Shown: piece by piece, positions 8,972-17,407 of the stretch
Layout of the letters: every line of letters starts with the position of its first letter
Position numbering within the stretch: the stretch's first letter is position 1
From: Streptomyces uncialis
Lineage (GTDB): Bacteria; Actinomycetota; Actinomycetes; Streptomycetales; Streptomycetaceae
Length of the DNA stretch: 64,000 nt
Assembly: GCF_036250755.1 (NCBI RefSeq)
Contig: NZ_CP109583.1
Coordinates: 4,402,001 to 4,466,000, forward strand
Direction of reading: 5' to 3'
Notes under the pieces: generated by a model
Database searches by the model: none
The model's input: only the letters and a program-made list of their open reading frames with translations
What the model was told of the DNA's origin: nothing
Made by a program: the position numbers and the translations under genes

Positions 8972-9981
8972 TAGGAGAGTGTCAGGTCCGTGGCGATGGT
9001 TTCCCAGAGGGCGTTGAACCACTTCTGCGACTCCTCCACGAACGCGGTGTCCCGGGCCCCGGCGAGCTTGTCGAAGGAGAACAGCAGCGAGGCCGCCCCG
9101 AGCGTGTCGAACAGCTCCATCGAACCGCTGCCCACCTCCTCCTGGCGGCGCGTCACCGTGTAGTACGCGATCAGCGCCTCGTCGCCGTTGAGCAGGTACA
9201 GCTTCACCGGCGGGGTGAACGGCAGCGCGCGGAAGGTGACCTTCACCTCGATGCCGTGGGAGGAGCGCAGCGCCCCCAGGTTGTGGCGCAGCACCTGCCC
9301 CTGCGCGTTGCGCTGGGTCAGCCAGCGGTCGTGGACCCGGCCGTCGTCGTCCTCCTCGTCGGCGGCGACCGGGAAGGCGAGATGGATCTCGCGGCTGGGC
9401 AGCAGTACCCGCACCTCGACCGAACCGGGCCTCAGGGTGCCGTCGTGGATCTGCCGCAGCGGTTCCCCGACGGCGAGCATCAGGGTCTCGGCGGTGAGGC
9501 ACACCGCGTCCACGGTGACGTGCGGCGCGGCGAACGCCCTGGCCAGCCGGGGGGCGAGACCGACCATGGTGGGCTGCGGCCGGTCGGCGGGCGATCCGTG
9601 CGCGAGCGGGTCGCGGGGCGGGGCGACCCGGGGCGGGCTGCCCTTGCTCACATCGCTGAGCAGCCCGGCACCCTGGAGCGCCTTGAGCGCCTGCCGTACG
9701 GTGCCGCGCTCCACCCCGAACTCCGCCGCGAGCCCGGCCTGGGTCGGCAGCCGGTCACCGGCCCTGAGCGCGCCGGTGCGGATGCGTTCACGCAGGACGT
9801 CGGCGATGTCCTGCGCGGAGCGCCTGTTGGGCGGGACGGGGGCGGTCGGAACCGGGTCGGACGGGACTGGGGCGGGGGTGTCGGGGGGCTCGGCTTCGGA
9901 GGGCTCGGCGTCGAGGGGCTCGGTGTCGGACGGGGGGCCGTCGGAAGGGGGGCCGTTCACCGCGGCGTTCTCCTGGGTCAC
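8971..9981 (-). CDS. GntR family transcriptional regulator
   Basis: A 336-residue regulator. A Pro/Glu/Ser-rich disordered leader of about 45 residues is followed by a GntR winged helix (IADVLRERIRTGALRAGDRL, GLAAEFGVERGTVRQALKAL). The C-terminal 200 residues form an effector-like domain I cannot assign, though it is not an obvious aminotransferase or UTRA domain. The GTG at 9979-9981 is chosen; a TTG 15 bases upstream is also open. It is divergent from a small membrane-protein gene, with inverted repeats between the two, and is probably autoregulated. Confidence 0.85.
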   Translation of the reverse strand: MTQENAAVNGPPSDGPPSDTEPLDAEPSEAEPPDTPAPVPSDPVPTAPVPPNRRSAQDIADVLRERIRTGALRAGDRLPTQAGLAAEFGVERGTVRQALKALQGAGLLSDVSKGSPPRVAPPRDPLAHGSPADRPQPTMVGLAPRLARAFAAPHVTVDAVCLTAETLMLAVGEPLRQIHDGTLRPGSVEVRVLLPSREIHLAFPVAADEEDDDGRVHDRWLTQRNAQGQVLRHNLGALRSSHGIEVKVTFRALPFTPPVKLYLLNGDEALIAYYTVTRRQEEVGSGSMELFDTLGAASLLFSFDKLAGARDTAFVEESQKWFNALWETIATDLTLS

Positions 9982-10004
9982 GACCAAACGGTACAACCCA
10001 CACC

Positions 10005-10096
10005 CAACTATGGGCAGTTGTTCGACAGTTGTTTATAAGAGGCAGCCAAGTGGGGACAACTTAAGTGTAGTTGGTTGCCAACATCACCAAGTTGGC
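10005..10096. promoter_or_regulatory. Cluster of three inverted repeats between divergent genes
   Basis: Three palindromic elements sit between the GntR gene and the small ORF at 10130: CAACT-N6-AGTTG (10005-10020), CAACT-N7-AGTTG (10057-10073) and GCCAAC-N8-GTTGGC (10077-10096). They share a CAAC/GTTG core and the surrounding DNA is A/T-richer than its neighbours. They are the natural candidates for GntR operators (inference). Confidence 0.6.
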
Positions 10097-10129
10097 GTAT
10101 CACTCCTCCCCACCGCAAGGAGGATCACC

Positions 10130-10318
10130 GTGCCCACCGCCGCTCTCCTCACCGCCGCGTTCGTCATCGGCCTGGAACAGTTCGTCGAGTGGAAGTACGG
10201 TCCGGCGGGGCTCGCCGGACTGCTGCTCCTCACCGTCGGGATCAAGGCCAGGAGCCCGATGTGCAGCTCCGCCGGGGCAGTGACCCTGGCCCTGCTGATG
10301 ACCACCCCCGCGCGCTGA
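10130..10318 (+). CDS. Small hydrophobic protein, function unknown
   Basis: A 62-residue protein with a GTG start and an excellent AAGGAGG ribosome site 4-10 bases upstream (about 10119-10125). It begins MPTAALLTAAFVIGLEQFVEW and has two hydrophobic stretches (about 4-15 and 26-38, GLAGLLLLTVGIKA), plus a third near the C-terminus (GAVTLALLMTT). It is probably a small membrane protein. Divergent from the GntR regulator, so it is a likely target of it. A strong hairpin follows 33 bp downstream, making it a monocistronic unit. I do not recognise the family. Confidence 0.75.
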   Translation: MPTAALLTAAFVIGLEQFVEWKYGPAGLAGLLLLTVGIKARSPMCSSAGAVTLALLMTTPAR

Positions 10319-10350
10319 CCGGCCCGCGCGCACGGTGACCCCACCGACTT

Positions 10351-10390
10351 CCGACGGGCCCTTCTCCGGAGGGGAGCCGGGGCCCGTCGG
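10351..10390 (+). terminator. Hairpin terminator after the small membrane-protein gene
   Basis: Perfect 11-bp inverted repeat: CCGACGGGCCC (10351-10361) pairs with GGGCCCGTCGG (10380-10390) across an 18-nt loop, with a smaller possible inner stem. No U-tract follows, as usual in Streptomyces. Confidence 0.8.
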
Positions 10391-10680
10391 ACGCGGTGCG
10401 CCGACGAAGCCGCACCGCCGCACCACCCGCGACCGGGCGGCACCGGGAGACAACCGGCCCCCGGACGCACCTACGGACACCCGGCCACCACCGACACCCG
10501 AAAGCGAGGCGGAAGACCGTAAGCCGTACGCCGTACGCCGGGCGCCGGGACGTCCGCCCGGAACACGACCGGTGCGGCACACGCACAGGTGCAGCACACG
10601 CACCGGCTCAGAAGAGGCGCCGATTCAGCACGGGTACCGGCTCAGCACAGGTACCGGCTCGGAAAAGGCGGGGCCCCGGT
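10391..10680. other. Non-coding interval with short imperfect repeats
   Basis: No gene is supported. Short direct repeats occur at about 10570-10670, built on CAGCACACGCAC, CAGCACGGGTACCGGCTCAG and CAGCACAGGTACCGGCTC units. Confidence 0.6.
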
Positions 10681-11949
10681 TCAGAAGATGTCCGGACACC
10701 AAGGGCGCCTCGGCGTACGGAACAGGGCGTCGGCGACGGCGACGGCGCCCTCCCGTTCCTCCACCACCCGGCCGAGCGCCACGAGCCGCGCCACCGAGCC
10801 GTCCCCGAGCCACAGCGACCCCAGGTCGCCCAGCGACAGTGTGAGATCCGCCGGGGCGTCCGTCCGCGCGCACACCGCGCCCTGCGGTGACGCCTCCAGC
10901 CGGAACCGCCCGCCCGAGACACCGCCCGCGCCCCCGGGCTCGTCCACCACGTCCAGTACCAGCGAACCCGCGCTCCCGTACGTCCGCGCCTCCAGCGCAC
11001 CGGCGACGTCCAGCAGCCGCACCCACAGCCAGTCCGCGTGCCTCACCACCCGCGCGGCGCGCGGATCGGGCATCAGATGCGGTACGAGGGCGTCCGGGGC
11101 GCGCATCCCGGTACGGACCGTGGTGATCCAGTCGACCGCGCACAGGTAGTGCCACAGCGCGCGCTCCGCGTCGGGGTCCAGCGCCAGCAGGTGCTTCACC
11201 CGGGCGGTGTTCTCCGGCTGCGTGCCGTCCCCCGACTTGTCGTCCACGCCGTACGCGAGCAGCCCAGTGACCTGCCCGTCCGGCGCCCGGTACGCCACCT
11301 GGAAGTCCTCCTTCCAAGGGCTCGCGTCCAGCCGGAGCTCCCCCGTCTCCATCTGCCACCACACCGCGTCCCGCGAGGTGGCCCCCGGCTGCGCGCGGCG
11401 CACCCGGTCGTAGAACCCCGGACCCCACGCCCGTACGTCCTCGGCATTGACGAGCTCGATCCGCGCCCCGTCCCGCTCCGGCCGTGACCAGCGCGGGTCG
11501 AGCCCGCTGCGCGACACGTCGATCGACCACTCCGTGACGGAGGTGGCCGGGCCGAAGCCGTAGCGTCCGTAGATCGGGTACTCGGCGGCGATCAGCGTCG
11601 CGACCAGGTCGCCCCGCTCCCGGGCGGCCCGCAGATCCGCGTCGATCATCCGCGTCAGCAGCCCGCGCCGCCGGTGGGTGGGGCTGACGGTGACATTGCT
11701 GACCGCGTTCGCCGTGACCACCGCGCCCCCAGGCACGGTCAGTTCCTGCCCGAAGGACCGGTACGTGGCGACGCACCGCCCCCGGTCGAACGCCCCCGTG
11801 GTCCTGGCCGCCTCGGTATGTCGGCGCCGGATGTCCACATCGTGCGCCGTGGGCGTCGGCTCCCGCAGGAACCCGGTGTTCAACGCCCGCAACCAGTCGG
11901 CGAGCTCCCCATAAGCAACAGCCCGCACGTCCACCACATCGTGACCCAT
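10681..11949 (-). CDS. Eis-type GNAT N-acetyltransferase
   Basis: A 422-residue enzyme resembling the Eis family, which acetylates amines of aminoglycosides and protein lysines using acetyl-CoA. Seen: N-terminal GNAT fold with the acetyl-CoA loop [15 protein letters not shown], a second GNAT-like middle region, and a C-terminal sterol-carrier-like domain ([14 protein letters not shown]) ending in WCPDIF with a terminal aromatic residue, as in Eis, where the C-terminal carboxylate helps catalysis (family knowledge). The ATG at 11947-11949 ([16 protein letters not shown]) is preferred over a longer frame reaching 12072, which would overlap ydcF. Confidence 0.85.
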   Translation of the reverse strand: MGHDVVDVRAVAYGELADWLRALNTGFLREPTPTAHDVDIRRRHTEAARTTGAFDRGRCVATYRSFGQELTVPGGAVVTANAVSNVTVSPTHRRRGLLTRMIDADLRAARERGDLVATLIAAEYPIYGRYGFGPATSVTEWSIDVSRSGLDPRWSRPERDGARIELVNAEDVRAWGPGFYDRVRRAQPGATSRDAVWWQMETGELRLDASPWKEDFQVAYRAPDGQVTGLLAYGVDDKSGDGTQPENTARVKHLLALDPDAERALWHYLCAVDWITTVRTGMRAPDALVPHLMPDPRAARVVRHADWLWVRLLDVAGALEARTYGSAGSLVLDVVDEPGGAGGVSGGRFRLEASPQGAVCARTDAPADLTLSLGDLGSLWLGDGSVARLVALGRVVEEREGAVAVADALFRTPRRPWCPDIF

Positions 11950-12007
11950 ACGTCCCACGCTAGGCGCCGGGATCGGTGGTGTCGCCCGCTTTTTCTGGCC
12001 GGTGGCC

Positions 12008-12679
12008 TCAGGGCTTGATGAGTCGGCTGGTGTACCCGTCCGCGATAAGGGCTTCATAGGCCGTGCGGACATCGTCGGGGACGTCTTGGGCGACGGCGTA
12101 CCCGAGCGCGGGGTACTCGATCACCCGCTGGAGGTCTCCGACGAGCATGTCCAGGACGAGTTTCCCGTCACCGATGGACTTGAGGTAGTCGTCCAGTTCC
12201 AGTGGTTCCGAGGCGCAGAGCACTTCGGCCCCGGGCCACAGCTTGCGGGCGGTGGCGTACGAACGGCGTTCCATGTAGGGCTTGGACACCAGCAGGACCG
12301 ACGCCGGCGCGATGCCGTGGGCGGCCAGGAGATCACGGGAGAACGTGATGTTCTCACCGGTGTTGGCCGCGTTCGGCTCGACCAGGATCGCCTCGTCGGG
12401 GACCCCGAGCCCGAGGGCGTGCTCGCGGTAGTGGACGGCCTCGCCCCTCGGGAAGCGGGCGCGGGTGGTGGGGCTGTTGCCGCCGGTGAACACGAGGGTC
12501 CGGAACAGCCCGGCCCGGTACAGGCCGGCGGCATGGGTCGCGACACCGAGGTCATGGCTGCCCAGTCCGATCGCCACGTCGACGGGTCGCACCTCGTGGC
12601 GCATCCGGTGGTGGTCCCAGATCAGCTTCGCCTGCCGGTAGCGGGTACCGGTGATGCCGTACGGATGGTGCGTGGTCAC
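12008..12679 (-). CDS. YdcF/SanA-like (DUF218) protein
   Basis: A 223-residue protein of the DUF218 family. Motifs: [36 protein letters not shown] and [12 protein letters not shown]. Family members are membrane-associated or cytosolic, and a role with envelope or nucleotide-like substrates is suspected but not established. The GTG at 12677-12679 lies inside a 427-bp segment repeated at 15753-16179; in the other copy the same segment supplies the start of a GNAT gene. GGGAG precedes the start. A decayed XRE regulator lies upstream on the same strand. Confidence 0.85.
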   Translation of the reverse strand: MTTHHPYGITGTRYRQAKLIWDHHRMRHEVRPVDVAIGLGSHDLGVATHAAGLYRAGLFRTLVFTGGNSPTTRARFPRGEAVHYREHALGLGVPDEAILVEPNAANTGENITFSRDLLAAHGIAPASVLLVSKPYMERRSYATARKLWPGAEVLCASEPLELDDYLKSIGDGKLVLDMLVGDLQRVIEYPALGYAVAQDVPDDVRTAYEALIADGYTSRLIKP

Positions 12680-13148
12680 TCGCGTCTCCCTGCCCACCGC
12701 GACCGGGCGCCGGACGCCCCCGCCGAAGTGTCCGGCCGGAGTGGGCTAAACCCTCGGAACGCCCCGCCCCCACAGTTCCTCGGCGTGTTCGGTGAACCGG
12801 CCGAACATGCCCCCGTCACCCGCCCGCCGCAGATGGAACATGGGCGAGTCGTGCCCGACCGTCCGCGCCAGATGAGGCGTGACAAGCACGTCGTCGTCGA
12901 AACGGAACACCGACAGACCCACATGGTTCACGGCATCGTCCGCACCCGAGAACCGCACCTCCAGCCCGTCCACCGGCCCCAGCTTCGCCAGCTCACCCAA
13001 CGTGATCCTGATCCTCGTGGACACGGTCAGCGCGGCACCCTCCACACGCTCCCGCTCCCGCGTCACCTCCCCGTCAGGATCACCCAACAGCGGGCCACAG
13101 CATCGTGACTTCCACTCCCCACGCTTGCGAGGCATCTTCCCGGTTCCT
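12664..13148 (-). repeat. Duplicated segment, copy 1 (with internal deletion)
   Basis: Positions 12664-13090 match 15753-16179 with about three mismatches, and 13092-13148 match 16402-16458. Copy 1 lacks the 221 bp between those blocks. The duplication carries the 3' half of an XRE-type regulator gene, its downstream gap and the start codon region of whatever gene follows. Confidence 0.9.
12746..13148 (-). pseudogene. Remnant of a duplicated XRE/DUF5919-like regulator
   Basis: The last 110 residues are nearly identical to the C-terminus of the regulator at 15835-16599 (LLGDPDGEVTRERERVEGAA through WGRGVPRV). Upstream, a 221-bp deletion shifts the frame, and after 13148 similarity ends, so the helix-turn-helix half is missing. 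The gene is broken at both its middle and its 5' end. Substitutions that remain (for example Ile to Phe in VFRFDDDV) show some drift. Confidence 0.85.
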
Positions 13149-13234
13149 GACCTCGACAATCCGTGTGCTCCCCCGGTGGGACGACACCTCGTCCCGGCGG
13201 TCCCGGGCCTCGGACGCCCTCGCTTCCGAGGGTC

Positions 13235-14416
13235 TCAGGGAGCCAGTCCGGCGAGCTTGCACAGGCGCTGGAGGCGCGGGTTGCTCCGTTGGTGCAGTGA
13301 TGACACGACCCGCAGCACCTCCCGTCCCATCGGGTTGAGCACCGCCATCTGGGGCGCGGCGTCCCACGCGGTACTCAGGCTCTCCAGCGCTCCGTCACGG
13401 TCACCGGTGTCGACCTGCGCCCGCGCGAGGTTGACCTTCGTCGCGGCGACGCGAGTCGGGGTCAGGGCCGCGAGCGCGGTGTCCACGTCGTCCGCCATCG
13501 CCAGTGCCTCCCTCGGCCTGCCCAGGTCGAGCCGCGTGGCCAGCACATGGGTGGTCGTGTTCGCCGGCCCGAACAGCATGCTGTGCCGGGTACGGTCCGC
13601 CCCCAGCTCCGCCGAGGCCCGCCCGGCCGCCGTGATATGACGTTCCGCCTCCCGCCGGCCGTCCCTCTTGTCCGCGAGCCTGCCCGCCAACGTCATGCCC
13701 CGCAGGTTCAGCACCCCCACCGCGAACGCCCGGTCATCACCCGACAACCGCGACTCCGCTTCCACCACGGCTCGGTCGACGAGCGCCAGACCGCCCTCGT
13801 AGTCACCGCCGTTGAGATACGCCCCGGCCCGGTCCCGCGCGGCGACAGCGGCACCCAACGGGTTGGGCCGCTGCTCCACGGCCCACTTCTGGAGCGTCAC
13901 GGCCAGCTCCGCCATGTCCGTCCACCGATGCCGGGCCGCGAGCCAGTAGACGGCGCTGTACACCTCCACCAGATCCATCCAGGCCCCGGCCGTGTTCACC
14001 AGGTGCGCCCGCGTGGTGGCGTCCCGCAGCAGCCCCGGCAGCATGACCAGCAGCTCGCTCACCCGGAACGCGTCCCGGTGTCCCGCCACTGTCCGCACAT
14101 CGGCGGTAATCCGCGCGTTCTCCACGCGCTGCCCGCCCGGCACGTCGTAGTCACGCATCGCGGAACGCAGTGCGGCGAGGCACTGATCCCCGGACGGCGC
14201 GACCCGGCTCCTCCCCAGCACCTCGGACAACGGCACCCCCATGGCCCTGGCCAGGACGGCGGCCGTGGCATGCGTCAGCGTCCGGTCCCCCACCTCGACC
14301 TTGGACAGCAACGACAGGGACACGTTCGCGAGCCGGGCCAGGCGGGCCTGCGACAGCCCCCGCTCCTTGCGGAGGGCCGCCACGTTCGCCCCGGGCGGCA
14401 ATGGACTCGTACGCAT
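13235..14416 (-). CDS. XRE-type HTH regulator with TPR-like C-terminus
   Basis: A 393-residue protein. The N-terminal Cro/C1 helix-turn-helix (VAALRKERGLSQARLARLAN, then VSLSLLSKVEVGDRTLTHAT) is followed by about 320 residues of helical repeats (AGAYLNGGDYEGGLALVDRA, REALAMADDVDTALAAL, KVNLARAQVDTGDRDGALES) like tetratricopeptide regulators common in Streptomyces, which often bind small molecules or peptides. The ATG at 14414-14416 is chosen. It is divergent from a pair of small ORFs with a palindrome between them. Confidence 0.88.
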   Translation of the reverse strand: MRTSPLPPGANVAALRKERGLSQARLARLANVSLSLLSKVEVGDRTLTHATAAVLARAMGVPLSEVLGRSRVAPSGDQCLAALRSAMRDYDVPGGQRVENARITADVRTVAGHRDAFRVSELLVMLPGLLRDATTRAHLVNTAGAWMDLVEVYSAVYWLAARHRWTDMAELAVTLQKWAVEQRPNPLGAAVAARDRAGAYLNGGDYEGGLALVDRAVVEAESRLSGDDRAFAVGVLNLRGMTLAGRLADKRDGRREAERHITAAGRASAELGADRTRHSMLFGPANTTTHVLATRLDLGRPREALAMADDVDTALAALTPTRVAATKVNLARAQVDTGDRDGALESLSTAWDAAPQMAVLNPMGREVLRVVSSLHQRSNPRLQRLCKLAGLAP

Positions 14417-14523
14417 GGGCTCACCGGTCCTTCCGAGGAAGTCTCACTCGAACCATGGTCACGGACAGCGGGACCACCCACGCCCGTGTGCAGATGCCGT
14501 GCAACATCCGCTCCCCAGCACGC

Positions 14524-14553
14524 CAGTTGACTGTCAGCAGCGACCGACAACTG
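14524..14553. promoter_or_regulatory. Imperfect palindrome, candidate XRE operator
   Basis: A 30-bp imperfect palindrome begins CAGTTGACTGTC and ends GACCGACAACTG, with about 10 of 15 base pairs symmetric. It lies between the XRE regulator (start 14416, minus) and the small plus-strand ORF (start 14675) and overlaps a TTGACT-like -35 element. Assignment as operator is inference. Confidence 0.5.
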
Positions 14554-14674
14554 ACCGAACAGGGCGGGCCGTCATGGGCGAACCTACACATTCCCGCAAG
14601 GACGTACTACCGCGATCGGACTCAAGGCCGGCGAGGAGTGCCCAGGACACCAGGCCGGTCCTTCAAGGTCAGCT

Positions 14675-14872
14675 GTGAGTACCGGGCGGCAGGGGCCGCC
14701 GGTCCCGTGCGCGGGGACGCCGTTCGAGAACAGCCCTGTGGGGTGGTGGACGGAGTACGGGGGCGCGGTCGATCCCGTGTCCGGGGTCGTGTACCTGCCC
14801 CGTGGATCCGATCCCCCGAAGTGCCCCTTCCCCTGCGGGATCTGCGACCGCGAAGACCGGGCCGACCGGTGA
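14675..14872 (+). CDS. Small cysteine-containing protein, unknown
   Basis: A 65-residue protein with a GTG start. Its C-terminus holds CPFPCGICDRED, a compact cluster of three cysteines that could bind metal, preceded by GWWTEYGGAVDPVSG. The GC-rich third positions suggest real coding. Its TGA overlaps the GTG of the next frame by four bases (GTGA), so the two are probably translated together. No family is recognised. Divergence from the XRE/TPR regulator suggests a regulator-target pair. Confidence 0.6.
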   Translation: MSTGRQGPPVPCAGTPFENSPVGWWTEYGGAVDPVSGVVYLPRGSDPPKCPFPCGICDREDRADR

Positions 14873-15142
14873 GAGTCACGTACCCCCGGTGCCGTGAACC
14901 TCTCGTCGTGAGCGACGAGACCCGCTGCCGCGCCGAACGCTACGACCGCTACCGCTACCCCCTCCTGGAAGAAGTGGTCAGCTGCGAACTCGCCGCACCC
15001 ACCCAAGACCGCCTGCGCCGCGTACCTCCTGCATGAGGAGGCCTCCCACGTGCAGGTCTGGGCCCGATGGAACCCCACCGGCGGACCCGTCCACATCAAG
15101 AAGCTGAACGGGTCAGCCGGGCACCAGTGGTGTGATCACTGA
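14869..15142 (+). pseudogene. Frameshifted small ORF following the Cys-rich gene
   Basis: The frame opens at GTG 14869 (VRVTYPRCREPLVVSD, then RYDRYRYPLLEEVVSCELAA) and stops at 15036. The sense of the sequence continues in the next frame as AYLLHEEASHVQVWARWNPT and ends GSAGHQWCDH at 15140-15142, with strongly G/C third positions. After the likely break (about 15022-15030, a GCGCCGCG run) the first frame reads A/T-ending codons and stops at once. A two-base loss in this GC run explains everything; a sequencing error or, less likely, programmed shifting are alternatives. The 3' end overlaps the converging GNAT gene by 30 bp. Confidence 0.6.
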
Positions 15143-15772
15143 GGGCCCCGTGAAGTCGTCGGCGACGGCGTCCATGACGATCTCGTCGCAGACCTTCCCG
15201 AGCCAGTATCCGGCCTGGCGCAGGGCGCCGACGGTCCGGAAGCCGGCCTTCTCGTAGGCGCGGATTCCCGCCCTGTTGGGGGCGAGGACCTTGAGCCACA
15301 CCATCCGGAGGTTGGTGATGTGGAAGGCGTAGTCGAGGGTGAGACGGGTGGCCTCGGTGCCCAGGCCGCGCCCGCGTGCCTCGGGGGCGAGCATGACGAT
15401 GTACTCGGCGGTGCGTACCGCGTCGTCGGGGAGCAGGGTGGTGACCCCGGCCGGTACAGGGTCACCACTGGTGAGGTCGTAGACGGTGAAGCGCAGGTTG
15501 CCGCCCTGGAGCTGCTGGGCCATGCCTTCGGTACGGGCTTCCAGGGACTCGGGGCTCTGGCGGCCGTATCCGACGAGGAGGGCCGGGTCCTGCTCCCAGC
15601 GCCAGTACGTCTCGACGAGATCAGCACGATAGGGGCCGAGGGCACAGGTGCCGGTGGTGATCCACAGAATGGGGTCAGGGCTGGCGCTGATGAGGGGCTC
15701 CGATGGTGAGGGCGGGCGCGTAGGCGAGGGTCGAGGCGGGTTCGGCAACGCTGATGGTGCGTGGTCACTCAC
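15113..15772 (-). CDS. GNAT N-acetyltransferase (RimJ/RimL-like)
   Basis: A 219-residue acetyltransferase. The acetyl-CoA binding segment is MLAPEARGRGLGTEATRLTL, followed by LKVLAPNRAGIRAYEKAGFR, the usual RimJ/RimL pattern; the substrate is unknown. The GTG at 15770-15772 lies inside the duplicated 427-bp segment, four bases upstream of the position used by ydcF in the other copy; in that copy one base change destroys this GTG. GGGAG precedes the start. An intact XRE/DUF5919-like regulator lies upstream. Confidence 0.85.
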   Translation of the reverse strand: MSDHAPSALPNPPRPSPTRPPSPSEPLISASPDPILWITTGTCALGPYRADLVETYWRWEQDPALLVGYGRQSPESLEARTEGMAQQLQGGNLRFTVYDLTSGDPVPAGVTTLLPDDAVRTAEYIVMLAPEARGRGLGTEATRLTLDYAFHITNLRMVWLKVLAPNRAGIRAYEKAGFRTVGALRQAGYWLGKVCDEIVMDAVADDFTGPSVITPLVPG

Positions 15773-16458
15773 GTCTCCCTGCCCACCGCGACCGGGCGCC
15801 GGACGCCCCCGCCGAAGTGTCCGGCCGGAGTGGGCTAAACCCTCGGAACGCCCCGCCCCCACAGTTCCTCGGCGTGTTCGGCGAACCGGCCGAACATGCC
15901 CCCGTCACCCGCCCGCCGCAGATGGAACATGGGCGAGTCGTGCCCGACCGTCCGCGCCAGATGAGGCGTGACAAGCACGTCGTCGTCGATACGGAACACC
16001 GACAGACCCACATGGTTCACGGCATCGTCCGCACCCGAGAACCGCACCTCCAGCCCGTCCACCGGCCCCAGCTTCGCCAGCTCACCCAACGTGATCCTGA
16101 TCCTCGTGGACACGGTCAGCGCGGCACCCTCCACACGCTCCCGCTCCCGCGTCACCTCCCCGTCAGGATCACCCAACAGGAACCGCACACGACAACCGGC
16201 CTCCAGCCTGCCCCGGAGCGTCACCCCGAACGCCGGCTGCTGCGTCCAGAGGAAGTAGTTCGTGTACCCCGCGAAGAACAACTCCCGCCCCGCACCACCG
16301 ACAAGGTCCCCCCACACCGTCGAGGGACACGCCGACCGGTACGGATAGCTGTGCACCATCTCCGAGTCCGCACCGGACCTTCCCCGGTCCTTGGCTGCTC
16401 TGGGCCACAGCATCGTGACTTCCACTCCCAACGCTTGCGAGGCATCTTCCCGGTTCCT
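15753..16458 (-). repeat. Duplicated segment, copy 2 (complete)
   Basis: This is the intact partner of 12664-13148. It covers the 5' end of the GNAT gene, a 62-bp gap with a small CGGAC/GTCCG inverted repeat, and the C-terminal two thirds of the XRE/DUF5919-like gene. Confidence 0.9.
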
Positions 16459-16599
16459 GGCATGAGGGATCAGGTCCGGGTCCGCGACCCAGCGCTCCAC
16501 CGTCTTGCTGGACACCCCCACTCTGGATGCCAGCTGACGCGGGGACAACCGCGCGGACTGCATAGCAGACCTCAAGTCAACATTCAAGATATCCCCCAC
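15835..16599 (-). CDS. HTH regulator with DUF5919-like C-terminal domain
   Basis: About 254 residues from the GTG at 16597-16599. The N-terminal helix-turn-helix is LRSAMQSARLSPRQLASRVG, then VSSKTVERWVADPDL. The C-terminal domain (GDLVGGAGRELFFAGYTNYF, RLEAGCRVRFLLGDPDGEV, and HVGLSVFRIDDDVLVTPHLA) resembles the domain I recall as DUF5919, a phospholipase-D-like fold found in actinobacterial regulators; that recall is not certain. Alternative starts exist (TTG at 16620 and 16587, ATG at 16566). Divergent from the 15-codon ORF and the gene at 16797. Confidence 0.75.
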   Translation of the reverse strand: MGDILNVDLRSAMQSARLSPRQLASRVGVSSKTVERWVADPDLIPHARNREDASQALGVEVTMLWPRAAKDRGRSGADSEMVHSYPYRSACPSTVWGDLVGGAGRELFFAGYTNYFLWTQQPAFGVTLRGRLEAGCRVRFLLGDPDGEVTRERERVEGAALTVSTRIRITLGELAKLGPVDGLEVRFSGADDAVNHVGLSVFRIDDDVLVTPHLARTVGHDSPMFHLRRAGDGGMFGRFAEHAEELWGRGVPRV

Positions 16600-16642
16600 G
16601 GACGTTTGGGCGTTCTTCAAGATACCGCCTGAACAATCCGTA

Positions 16643-16662
16643 TGTCGTCCGATGACACGACA
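16643..16662. promoter_or_regulatory. Inverted repeat and TTCAAGATA direct repeats near the regulator start
   Basis: TGTCGT-N8-ACGACA (16643-16662) is a 6-bp-arm inverted repeat upstream of the HTH gene. Two TTCAAGATA units (about 16583 and 16616, 33 bp apart) lie around its start. Either could be the regulator's own binding site (inference). Confidence 0.45.
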
Positions 16663-16752
16663 CAACGTCCCTCATGGAACGTGAGGATCACCGGGCAACA
16701 GATCCCGGCCCCCACCCGGCAGCCGGAACACCAACCGAACAGGGACAGAGCT

Positions 16753-16800
16753 ATGTTGAAGCTGAATTCCGCCACCTTCGAGGCCGGGGCGCGCGGATGA
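16753..16800 (+). CDS. 15-residue leader-like ORF
   Basis: ATG at 16753 encodes MLKLNSATFEAGARG. Its TGA overlaps the ATG of the next gene (ATGA, 16797-16800), which suggests translational coupling, and a GGGACAG precedes the start by a few bases. It is too short for family recognition. It may be a leader peptide that delivers ribosomes to the next gene, or a small precursor-like peptide; chance cannot be excluded. Confidence 0.45.
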   Translation: MLKLNSATFEAGARG

Positions 16801-17159
16801 CGCACCCGGGATCACGGCCGACTTCGTCAGTGAGCTTGCGGCTACTGCCCTGGCTGTCCCCGGAGGGGAAGCCCAGCTATCTCGCCACAGACAGCAACCA
16901 CGGGTACCTGTCGCGGTTCGCCGACCACGTGGAGGCCGTGCAAATCGACATGGCGAGCACACTTCTCGACCATGCTCGCGAGTTGCTGAACGAGCCCAAG
17001 GCCAGCCCCCGAGAGTTGCGGTTCGTTGCCACACGGCTCATGGAGGCGTTGGCCGACACCTTGCGTGTGGCACAAAGCCGAGGGCGGCGTCTGACGGTCA
17101 CCGACGATCCGCCAGACCCACCCGATGGCAACTGCGAGATGTCGCGACCGGCTGGCTGA
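16797..17159 (+). CDS. Conserved-looking helical protein, unknown
   Basis: A 120-residue protein, MTHPGSRPTSSVSLRLLPWL onward. The core (GYLSRFADHVEAVQIDMAST, LLDHARELLNEP, ELRFVATRLMEALADTLRVA, QSRGRRL) is helical and resembles small Streptomyces proteins I have seen next to XRE regulators; no function is known to me. Its ATG overlaps the stop of the 15-codon ORF. An in-frame ATG at 16674 would give a longer version but runs through the promoter region. Confidence 0.7.
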   Translation: MTHPGSRPTSSVSLRLLPWLSPEGKPSYLATDSNHGYLSRFADHVEAVQIDMASTLLDHARELLNEPKASPRELRFVATRLMEALADTLRVAQSRGRRLTVTDDPPDPPDGNCEMSRPAG

Positions 17160-17407
17160 ACACGCCATGGTTTCAGCACAAACGGCTCCCTGTGCCGGGT
17201 GCCTACGGGCCCGCATCACAGGTGACTCCGCCTTCGGTCACGAGTGTCACGGTGTCACCAGGCTGCGAGTCACGGGACTTCAGCCTCAGTTGTCACTCGT
17301 TGAGCTCCCGTGCCCCTGCTCCTGCCGCACCGATGGCGCGCGGCCGGCAAAGGCCGGGCAACTGTAAGGCGGCTCTGCGCCCGGACGCCGCAGGCCGTGA
17401 TCAACCC
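17160..17407. other. Non-coding interval
   Basis: No gene is supported between the helical protein and the start of repeat copy A. Confidence 0.5.

Noticed and set aside
12552..12773. Minus-strand ORF spanning the duplicated segment before ydcF
   Set aside because: Identical reading arises from the duplicated gap and is out of frame with both downstream genes.
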